DNA of 64,000 nt from Pseudophaeobacter profundi. Its GTDB lineage: Bacteria; Pseudomonadota; Alphaproteobacteria; Rhodobacterales; Rhodobacteraceae. The position numbers and the translations under genes are program-made. Location of the stretch: assembly GCF_029697505.1 (NCBI RefSeq), contig NZ_JARJEF010000002.1, positions 248,001 through 312,000 on the forward strand. Reading direction: 5' to 3'. Below the pieces are notes generated by a model. That model saw nothing but the letters and a program-made list of their open reading frames with translations, ran no database searches and had not been told where the DNA came from. Positions within the stretch are counted from its first letter, which is position 1. Every line of letters begins with the position of its first letter. Shown here in pieces: positions 57,511-64,000 of the stretch.

Positions 57511-58692
57511 CTATAGAAAAACCCGCTCTGCAAACCAATAGCCGCCAATCAGGGCAATGGTCAGCGAGGCTGGAATGGCCACCCTGCCGCGGTATTTGGG
57601 ATACCCGGCAAACCAGTAGCCCAGACAGCCGTAGGCCAGGGCGATCACCGTCAACTGGCCCAGTTCAACTCCCACATTGAACCCCAAGAGCGCCGGCACC
57701 ATCTGATCCGGCGGCAGGCCAAAATCCCCCAGCACAGAGGCAAAGCCAAGCCCGTGCAACAGGCCAAAGCCGAATATCACCAGACTGCGCCAACTGTGCA
57801 CCCGGCGGACAAAGATATTTTCCACCGCGACAAAGACAATCGAGGCGGCAATCAGCGGCTCTAGGATGGTGGGGTTGACATGACCCCCCCCCAAGGCGCC
57901 CAGCACCAGGGTGATACTATGGGCCAGGGTAAACAGGCTCACCTGCCAGAGCAGCGGTTTCAGGCGCAGCGTCAGAAAAAACAACCCCAGCACAAACAGG
58001 ATATGATCCAGCCCATTTTGCGAGATATGGTCAAAACCAACCGGCAGATAGCTTTGGAACACCTGCCAGCCATTTTGCACCGCGCCCCCCTTCAGCGCGA
58101 TCAAGGCAGAGCGGTCCCCCCCCGCGATATAGCCGGTATAGGGATCAGGCACACCGTTCTGCCGCAAGACAACCGCGCCGGATCGGTCAGGCCAGGCAAG
58201 GCTCAGGTAGGGGGCGGCGCCAGAAACCTCTCCTTTCAGAACCAGTTCAGAGCTGCGCGGCAGGCTGGTATCGCCTACCTTTGGAATATGCAGACTGTGC
58301 AGTTGCAGGGGCACGGGAACGCCAGCTGTGATCTCCAGTTCCGGCAGCCAATCTTCCAGGAACAGCCGCAGCATTGGGTCCAGCTCTGCCTCGGGCATAG
58401 AGCGCAGCAAGTCATAATCGCCCGACTTGTCACTGCTATTCGTATCGGCGCGCCCGTCCAGATCAATACCGGCCACAAAGGCCTCTATGTTCATGCGTAG
58501 CGTCAGCGTCAGCTGCCCCTCGCTGACCTCAAAATCCGCAATGGTGGGTGAAACTTCATGGGCACGCCCGGCGCTTGGGGGATACATCAGCAGGCTTGAC
58601 AGGATCACGATGATTGCCACCCTGAGGCAACCCAATTGCAAAGTCTTGAAAATGTTCAAACCTGTGTTCCGCTCTGTTCCTAAATCAATCAC
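57511..58692 (-). CDS. HupE/UreJ family membrane protein
   Basis: A 393-residue protein. An N-terminal signal segment (to SAGRA-HEVSP) and a periplasmic domain of about 190 residues are followed by six to seven helices of the HupE/UreJ type with FDHISQNGLDHILFVLGLFF and LFTLAHSITL, whose histidines and aspartates fit metal transport. HupE/UreJ relatives carry nickel or cobalt, but for this long form the cargo is not known. The start is uncertain: GTG at 58692 or a codon nearer the signal segment. It is divergent from a DUF4198 remnant. Confidence 0.82.
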   Translation of the reverse strand: MIDLGTERNTGLNIFKTLQLGCLRVAIIVILSSLLMYPPSAGRAHEVSPTIADFEVSEGQLTLTLRMNIEAFVAGIDLDGRADTNSSDKSGDYDLLRSMPEAELDPMLRLFLEDWLPELEITAGVPVPLQLHSLHIPKVGDTSLPRSSELVLKGEVSGAAPYLSLAWPDRSGAVVLRQNGVPDPYTGYIAGGDRSALIALKGGAVQNGWQVFQSYLPVGFDHISQNGLDHILFVLGLFFLTLRLKPLLWQVSLFTLAHSITLVLGALGGGHVNPTILEPLIAASIVFVAVENIFVRRVHSWRSLVIFGFGLLHGLGFASVLGDFGLPPDQMVPALLGFNVGVELGQLTVIALAYGCLGYWFAGYPKYRGRVAIPASLTIALIGGYWFAERVFL

Positions 58693-59295
58693 TCAAAGCT
58701 ATGGCCCGCCCCGCATCAACCTGCCCGCCCTTGGTCTCGCGCCGCTGGGCTGGTTGGCCGGAACAATGGCACCGGCACTCTCACATGAGTTTTGGATTGA
58801 GCCGGAGAAATATCAAGTGAATTCCGGTGCCACCCTGAACGCGGGGCTGCGCAATGGGCAAATGTTCAAGGGCGCCCGCCTGCCCTATTTTGACCATCGC
58901 ATCCATCGGTTCGAGACGGTGCATCAGGGCCAGGTCATCCCCTATCGCGGCCGCATGGGGGGATATGCCCGCTCTGGTGCGAGAGGATCTGCCCGCCGGT
59001 TTGTTGATTGCGCTCCATGAGACCACTCCCGATCTGGTGACCTATGATAGCAGGCAGGACTTTGCAGAGTTCGCCGCCCATCAGGGTCTTGGCGACCCGG
59101 GCCCAAAGCAGCGCGAGCGTGGTCTGCCGCAGCCTGGCGCAGACAGATGGCGCGGGCGCGGTTAACCTACACCTGCACCTGCGCCGACAGCACAGCTATC
59201 TTGCCAATGCCGTGGTTATGCGCCCGTTTGAAGACGACCCAAAGGCGGTCTGGCAAACGCTTTGGGCCTCTATCACCTTTGCGCTGCCCGAATAA
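58652..59295 (+). pseudogene. broken DUF4198 protein gene
   Basis: Three frames carry successive parts of one DUF4198 (periplasmic, metal-uptake-associated) protein. SHEFWIEPEKYQVNSG to VIPYRGRMG is in the first frame. GDMPALVREDLPAG and HETTPDLVTYDSRQDF to RERGLPQ is in the second. TDGAGAVNL to ALWASITFALPE-like (VWQTLWASITFALPE) is in the third. The first break is a run of six G at about 58957; five G would restore the frame. At about 59130 a segment of roughly 80-100 residues expected in the middle of the family is missing. The left limit is approximate. Confidence 0.8.
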
Positions 59296-59327
59296 ATCAG
59301 CCCCCCGGCCGCGCAGGCCCTGATTTT
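59294..59327 (+). terminator. hairpin after DUF4198 remnant
   Basis: AAATCAG and GGCC pair with GGCC and CTGATTT, followed by TGCG; it looks like the old terminator of the broken gene. Confidence 0.55.
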
Positions 59328-59395
59328 GCGTGCAAGCGACCGGGGCCGCTCGCTTGTCGCTTGCGAGGGGCGAAAAAAGACGCAATAGAGAGCAC

Positions 59396-60346
59396 ATGAC
59401 ACAGGACATGACGCCCCCCGCCCCCCTACAAGAGACTGCCGCGCCGGTGCTTTGCATCGGTTCTGTCCTTTGGGACGTGATCGGGCGCTGCCCGTCTGAA
59501 ATGCGCCACGGCTCTGACATGCCCGGGCGGATCACCCGTCTGCCCGGTGGTGTGGCGATGAATATCGCCATGACGCTGGCCCATTTTGGCTTGGTGCCTA
59601 CCCTGCTGAGCACTGTTGGCCGTGACGCCGAAGGTGATGAGTTGATAGCCGCCTGTCGCCAGTTGGGCTGCCGGACAGAGCATCTCTATCGCTCTGACGA
59701 TCTGCCAACTGATCGATACATGGCGGTGGAAGGCGGCAATGGGCTGATCGCCGCCATTGCTGATGCCCATTCGCTAGAGGCGGCGGGAGATAAAATTCTG
59801 CGTCCGCTGATCGATGGCACGCTGGGCTCGCCTGCCCAGCCCTATACCGGGGCAATTGCGCTGGATGGCAATCTGACGCTCTCGCTGCTGGGGGATATTG
59901 CCATCCACCCGGCCTTTGCCCGTGCAGATTTGCGGGTGGCGCCGGCCTCTCCGGGCAAGGCCGAAAGGCTTCGCCCCTTTCTGGCTGCCACCCGTGGCAC
60001 GCTCTATGTGAACCTGGAAGAGGCCGGGATCCTGTGTCAGGACAGGTTCAGCAATAGCGAAGCCGCCGCCCTGGCGCTGATTGACCGGGGCGCTGCCCGG
60101 GTGCTGGTCACAGATGGGGGATCCTCTGCCAGCGAGGCCTGCGCGCCCAGCCACCGGGGCGCCGGGGAAAGCCCGGTGATCACCCAAACACCGCCGCCTG
60201 TCACCGTTGCCCGTGTAACAGGGGCCGGCGACACATTCATGGCCGCCCATATCGCCGCCGAAGCGCGCGGCGACACGCGACATTTCGCACTGGCCGCCGC
60301 TCTAGAGGCTGCCGCCAACTACGTTTCAGGAGACCCACCGCTGTGA
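59396..60346 (+). CDS. psuK: pseudouridine kinase (PfkB family)
   Basis: A 316-residue ribokinase-family protein. LPGGVAMNIAMTLAHFG is the substrate loop, and VARVTGAGDTFMAAHIAA contains the catalytic GAGD. The following psuG shows that the substrate is pseudouridine, phosphorylated at the 5' position. The stop overlaps psuG (GTGA). ATG at 59396 has AGAGAG upstream. Confidence 0.92.
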   Translation: MTQDMTPPAPLQETAAPVLCIGSVLWDVIGRCPSEMRHGSDMPGRITRLPGGVAMNIAMTLAHFGLVPTLLSTVGRDAEGDELIAACRQLGCRTEHLYRSDDLPTDRYMAVEGGNGLIAAIADAHSLEAAGDKILRPLIDGTLGSPAQPYTGAIALDGNLTLSLLGDIAIHPAFARADLRVAPASPGKAERLRPFLAATRGTLYVNLEEAGILCQDRFSNSEAAALALIDRGAARVLVTDGGSSASEACAPSHRGAGESPVITQTPPPVTVARVTGAGDTFMAAHIAAEARGDTRHFALAAALEAAANYVSGDPPL

Positions 60347-61257
60347 TCGACATCCAGTATTCATCCGAAGTCCGCGCCGCCAAAGCCGCCGGAACCGCAA
60401 TTGTGGCGCTGGAAAGCACCATCATTACCCATGGCATGCCTTTTCCACAAAATGTGGAAGTCGCCGCCCAGGTGGAGCAAGATATACGCGACGCAGGTGC
60501 CACGCCTGCCACCATTGCCGTGATCAAGGGCGTCCTGCATGTCGGCCTGGAAGCCGATGAACTGCAGGCCCTGGGCCAGGCGAAAAACGTTGCCAAGGTC
60601 TCGCGCGCGGATATGCCCGTCTGTATCGCCATGGGCCAAACCGGTGCGACCACGGTTGCCGCCACGATGATTGCCGCAAATCTGGCAGGGATTTCGGTTT
60701 TTGCCACCGGCGGCATCGGCGGGGTGCACAAGGGGGCGGAAACCAGCTTTGATATCTCGGCTGATCTGCTGGAACTGGCCCAGACCCCCGTCACCGTTGT
60801 AGCAGCCGGTGCAAAGGCGATATTGGACATCCCCAAAACCCTGGAAATTCTGGAAACACAAGGGGTTCCGGTGATTTCCTACGGTCAGGACAGCTTCCCC
60901 GCCTTTTGGTCGGCCCAATCCGATCTGATGGCACCGCTGCGTCTGAACAGCGCTGCGGAAATCGCGCGCGCCCAAGACACGCGCCGCGCCATGGGCCTGC
61001 CCGGCGGGCAGCTCATCGCCAATCCAATCCCGCTGGATGCAGAAATCCCAGCAGCCGATCTGGCGCCAGTGATTACCCAGGCCCAAAGCGAAGCGGATGC
61101 CCAAGGCGTCAGCGGCAAGGCTGTGACGCCGTTTTTGCTGCAACGGATCTTTGAACTGACCGAGGGGCGTTCTCTCACTGCCAATATCGCCTTGGTGCGC
61201 AATAATGCACGGCTCGCGGCAGAAATCGCCAAAGAACTGGTCGCTCTCAATAGCTAA
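60343..61257 (+). CDS. psuG: pseudouridine-5'-phosphate glycosidase
   Basis: A 304-residue PsuG. ALESTIITHGMPFPQNVE and VFATGGIGGVHKGAE are strongly conserved. It breaks pseudouridine 5'-phosphate into uracil and ribose 5-phosphate. It starts with GTG inside the psuK stop, so the pathway is coupled. Confidence 0.96.
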   Translation: MIDIQYSSEVRAAKAAGTAIVALESTIITHGMPFPQNVEVAAQVEQDIRDAGATPATIAVIKGVLHVGLEADELQALGQAKNVAKVSRADMPVCIAMGQTGATTVAATMIAANLAGISVFATGGIGGVHKGAETSFDISADLLELAQTPVTVVAAGAKAILDIPKTLEILETQGVPVISYGQDSFPAFWSAQSDLMAPLRLNSAAEIARAQDTRRAMGLPGGQLIANPIPLDAEIPAADLAPVITQAQSEADAQGVSGKAVTPFLLQRIFELTEGRSLTANIALVRNNARLAAEIAKELVALNS

Positions 61258-61353
61258 ATGACTTTCCTTTGACTATAGCATTGCCCATGGGCGGATCAGT
61301 ACCTAGGTTCGCCCTACACAATACGAGATTTTCCTGATGTTTGATCACCAGAT

Positions 61354-62049
61354 ATGACTTCTCCCTTCGACGAAGAGCCAATCCGCCACCGCCCCGGTCT
61401 GTTTGCCCGGCTGCGGTCGTCGTTTTTCACTGGCATCGTGGTTATTGCCCCGGTCGGTCTGACCGTCTGGCTATTGTGGACAGTGGTTGGCTGGGTGGAT
61501 TCTGTGGTGTTGCCGCTGGTGCCGCACACCATTTCGCCGGAACAATACATCGGCATCAATCTGCGCGGTATTGGGCTGATTTTCTTCTTGATCTTTACCA
61601 TTGTCATTGGCTGGATCGCCAAGGGCATCATCGGCCGTTCTCTGATTGGTTTTGCGGAAAACCTGGTTAATCGCATGCCAGTTGTGCGCACGATCTATTC
61701 CGGCATCAAGCAAATCTCCGAAACCGTTTTTGCCCAGTCTGAACGCAGCTTTGAAAAGGCCTGCCTGATCCAATACCCCCGTCGCGGCATCTGGGCGATT
61801 GGCTTTATCTCGACCACAGCCAAGGGCGAGGTCTCTGACAGCACCAAGACGGGCGATGCCCTGATGAGCATCTTCCTGCCCACCACCCCCAACCCGACCT
61901 CTGGTTTTTTGCTCTTTGTCCCCAAGGATGACGTGATTGAGCTGGAAATGAGCGTTGAGGATGCCGCAAAATTGGTGATCTCTGCCGGGTTGGTCTATCC
62001 CAACCCAAAGGATCCGGTCACACCGCCACCAGGCAACCCAGCGCAATAG
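61354..62049 (+). CDS. DUF502 membrane protein
   Basis: A 231-residue DUF502 protein with two transmembrane helices (residues ~22-48 and ~70-92) and a soluble domain with NRMPVVRTIYSGIKQISE and NPTSGFLLFVPKDDVIEL. No function is established for the family. It lies alone between psuG and the 3-hydroxybutyrate dehydrogenase gene. Confidence 0.9.
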   Translation: MTSPFDEEPIRHRPGLFARLRSSFFTGIVVIAPVGLTVWLLWTVVGWVDSVVLPLVPHTISPEQYIGINLRGIGLIFFLIFTIVIGWIAKGIIGRSLIGFAENLVNRMPVVRTIYSGIKQISETVFAQSERSFEKACLIQYPRRGIWAIGFISTTAKGEVSDSTKTGDALMSIFLPTTPNPTSGFLLFVPKDDVIELEMSVEDAAKLVISAGLVYPNPKDPVTPPPGNPAQ

Positions 62050-62130
62050 CGCCGCAGGGCCACTGAAACAGGGGCCGCGGTATCGGTGGACACCTTGCCT
62101 GCAAAATGCGTCGAAGCCACTTCAATATAG

Positions 62131-62155
62131 AAAAAGAGCGGCCCAAGAGCCGCTC
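62131..62155 (-). terminator. intrinsic terminator of bdhA
   Basis: GAGCGGC pairs with GCCGCTC, with TTTTT on the minus strand (62131-62135), about 120 bp after the dehydrogenase stop. It may also serve the convergent DUF502 gene. Confidence 0.75.
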
Positions 62156-62273
62156 CTGATCTTTGCATCATTCATCGGATGCAGTTCTAGTCGTTTGATT
62201 TCGCACGTCTTAGATGCGCAAGAGCAATAGCCACTTTTGCGCAACATGCCCGAACAGGCCACTGGCACAACAC

Positions 62274-63047
62274 TTAAAGCGCGGTCCAGCCGCCATCTAC
62301 GCTTAGGGTGGTGCCGGTGATCTGCGCCGCTGCATCGGAACAGAAAAACACGGCTGTACCGCCGAGTTGTTCCACCGTTGCAAACTCCTTTGAGGGCTGA
62401 CGTTCCAGCATGACCTGCTTGATCACCTCTTCGCGCGACATGTTGTATTTTGCCATAGTATCCGGGATCTGGGCCTCAACCAGCGGCGTCAGCACATAGC
62501 CTGGGCAAATGGCATTGCAGGTGATCGGCTCTTCTGCGGTTTCCAGCGCCACCGTTTTGGTCAGCCCCACAACCCCATGTTTTGCCGCGACATAAGCCGA
62601 TTTGAACGGCGAGGCCGTTAGCCCATGCGCCGAAGCGATATTGATAACCCGACCCCAGCCAGCGGCGCGCATCTTGGGCAGCGCAACGGCGGTGGTATGA
62701 AAGGCAGAGCTGAGATTGATTGCCAGAATGGCATCCCAGGTTTCTGTCGGGAAGTCATCCACCGGTGCCACATGCTGGATACCGGCGTTGTTGACCAGGA
62801 TATCGCAGGCGCCCGCTTCCTCGATCAGCCCGCGACAGGCCTCCCCCTTGGACATATCCGCCTGAATATAGCGAGCCTTACCACCGAACTCTGCTGCGAT
62901 CTGGGCCGCAATCTCGTGATCCTCAGGCCGGTCGGTGAAAGAGTTCAACACCACATCCGCCCCCGCGCGCGCCAGTTCCCGCGCAATCCCTAGGCCAATG
63001 CCCGAATTTGATCCGGTAATCACCGCGGTTTTTCCTGTGAGAGTCAT
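62274..63047 (-). CDS. bdhA: 3-hydroxybutyrate dehydrogenase
   Basis: A 257-residue short-chain dehydrogenase. TGSNSGIGLGIAREL is the NAD loop, INIASAHGL and YVAAKHGVVG hold the catalytic serine, tyrosine and lysine. ICPGYVLTPLVEAQIPD and the C-terminal SVDGGWTAL are typical of BdhA. It oxidises 3-hydroxybutyrate to acetoacetate, part of polyhydroxybutyrate turnover. Confidence 0.92.
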   Translation of the reverse strand: MTLTGKTAVITGSNSGIGLGIARELARAGADVVLNSFTDRPEDHEIAAQIAAEFGGKARYIQADMSKGEACRGLIEEAGACDILVNNAGIQHVAPVDDFPTETWDAILAINLSSAFHTTAVALPKMRAAGWGRVINIASAHGLTASPFKSAYVAAKHGVVGLTKTVALETAEEPITCNAICPGYVLTPLVEAQIPDTMAKYNMSREEVIKQVMLERQPSKEFATVEQLGGTAVFFCSDAAAQITGTTLSVDGGWTAL

Positions 63048-63218
63048 CTGCTGTCCCTTTCCTGGTCTCTGTCATAAGGCGTTTTATCTTCTTGCCATGC
63101 TGCAGACGCAAATGAAACGCGTAGGACTACGTAGCAGCCGCTGCATCTGACGCAGACCAACCTGGGCGCAAAGGCCGTTCAGAGAATAATGGGGGCAGAC
63201 GGCTCGAAAATCCTTAAC

Positions 63219-63294
63219 AAAAAAAACGCCCGCGCGAAGCGGGCGTAAAGTTATTGAGGCAGGTTTCATACAGGCAAGAAACCTATCGAGCAGT
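63219..63294 (-). ncRNA. candidate small RNA (~76 nt)
   Basis: On the minus strand a promoter-like pair (see next feature) is followed by a hairpin GGTTTC-N10-GAAACC (63262-63283) and a strong terminator, CGCCCGC-ttcgc-GCGGGCG with T8 (63219-63245). No convincing gene lies to its right that would need this terminator. The transcript start near 63294 is an estimate. Confidence 0.55.
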
Positions 63295-63300
63295 GACTTC

Positions 63301-63329
63301 TTTATATGCAATTTCTGCCTTCCATCCAA
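63301..63329 (-). promoter_or_regulatory. promoter of candidate small RNA
   Basis: TTGGAT (63324-63329) and TATAAA (63301-63306) on the minus strand are spaced exactly 17 bp, matching the sigma-70 consensus well. Confidence 0.55.
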
Positions 63330-63409
63330 GCTAAAAGTTTGAAATGACAAGAAAGCGCAGATGCGGTGTAGACCCAAGAAAATATGGGCCCGATGGGATT
63401 GTTGCCAAA

Positions 63410-64000
63410 ATGACCTCAGTTTTTTTCCAAAAACTTAAACTCGCAACCACAGGAATCCTGCTGCTTGGCGGTGCTGCACCCCTGTTCGCAGAATCATCTC
63501 ATGGCATAGCTATGTACGGTGACCCTAGCCTACCACAGGATTTTGTGTCCTTACCATATGCTAACCCTTCGGCGCCCAAAGGGGGCAAAGTCGTCTTTGG
63601 CAACACCGGCGGTTTTGATACGCTTAATCCCTTTGCCCAGAAAGGCACGCCCCCCTGGCAACTTCGGTTCTGGGGATATGAAAGCCTGATGGGCCGCTCC
63701 TGGGACGAAGCCTTCTCTCTTTACGGTCTGTTGGCCGAATCGGTCGACGTTCCAGAGGACAGATCCTGGGTCGAATTCACTCTCAGACCGGAAGCAAAAT
63801 TCTCCGATGGTAGCCCGGTCACGGTAGAGGATGTGATCTGGTCCTACGAAACACTCGGCACCCAAGGACACCTGCGCTATCGCGGGTTCTGGGGCAAAGT
63901 GGCTGATATCCGCCAAACCGGGCCGCTGAGCCTGCGCATCACCTTCAACACCCAAGACCGAGAACTTGCCCTGATTGCCGGCATGCGACCTATCTTGAAA
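63410..64000 (+). CDS. peptide ABC transporter substrate-binding protein, 5' part
   Basis: The frame is open to the window end, so only 197 N-terminal residues are seen. A signal peptide (GILLLGGAAPLFAESS, cut near AESS) leads to a family 5 solute-binding domain with HGIAMYGDPSLP, GFDTLNPFAQKG, FTLRPEAKFSDGSPVTVED and VIWSYETL. It resembles YejA-like oligopeptide/microcin C binding proteins. The partner permease and ATPase genes presumably follow outside the window. Confidence 0.9.
   Translation, partial: MTSVFFQKLKLATTGILLLGGAAPLFAESSHGIAMYGDPSLPQDFVSLPYANPSAPKGGKVVFGNTGGFDTLNPFAQKGTPPWQLRFWGYESLMGRSWDEAFSLYGLLAESVDVPEDRSWVEFTLRPEAKFSDGSPVTVEDVIWSYETLGTQGHLRYRGFWGKVADIRQTGPLSLRITFNTQDRELALIAGMRPILK

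Noticed and set aside
63084-63377. 97-codon minus-strand open frame
   Set aside because: It runs through the strong hairpin terminator and promoter-like sequence, with no ribosome site or family match; the small-RNA reading explains the region better.

Overview
The window is one chromosomal stretch from an alphaproteobacterium of the Rhodobacteraceae, most likely the marine Roseobacter group. The evidence is about 60% G+C, a Rhodobacterales-type suf cluster led by a single-cysteine IscR, CckA, Usg, an alphaproteobacterial LexA box (GTTC-N7-GTTC) before recA, and heme A synthase. No rRNA, CRISPR array or intact insertion sequence was seen. The genus cannot be fixed from this sequence alone.

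Layout. 1-1457: end of mtnA and a class II aldolase, together a likely methylthioadenosine/5'-deoxyadenosine salvage pair. 1458-2173: decayed integrase tail beside a tRNA-Leu(CAA), the scar of a lost element. 2337-3374: YqaA-like membrane protein and DsbB. 3382-6810: Lrp-type regulator divergent from arginase-ctlX-ornithine cyclodeaminase, which turn arginine and citrulline into ornithine and then proline. 6880-15109: HNH protein, RluE, esterase, AlkA-type glycosylase, MFS carrier, NDUFAF6-like protein, citramalate synthase, CysS. 15326-18662: beta-barrel protein, MttB-family methyltransferase, glycosyltransferase.

18703-27355 is the Fe-S assembly operon, read leftward: iscR, a NifS-type desulfurase, sufB, a YbjQ-like gene, a polysaccharide pyruvyl transferase, sufC, sufD, two Yip1-like membrane genes and sufS. 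Its promoter carries an Irr-type palindrome lying over the -10 box. 27546-32068: hydrolase, small protein, tandem-HD phosphohydrolase, SMR transporter, TypA. 32211-42451: DUF1330 protein, AlaS, RecA, sulfotransferase, CckA, RsmB, GuaB. 42770-45042: RamA-like corrinoid activator and tRNA-Gly(CCC).

45220-54519: thioesterase, pgl-zwf, radical SAM protein, Usg, GyrA, a small conserved protein and an M32 carboxypeptidase. 54523-62049: CtaA, TrmJ-type methyltransferase, ThiE-like protein, HupE/UreJ protein beside a broken DUF4198 gene, psuK-psuG, DUF502 protein. 62274-64000: 3-hydroxybutyrate dehydrogenase, a candidate ~76-nt small RNA on the minus strand, and the start of a peptide ABC substrate-binding protein.

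Most genes are housekeeping. The most notable signals are the small-RNA candidate, the unusual suf cluster and its promoter, the MttB/RamA corrinoid methyltransfer parts in a probable aerobe, the tandem-HD protein, and the decayed DUF4198 partner of HupE.
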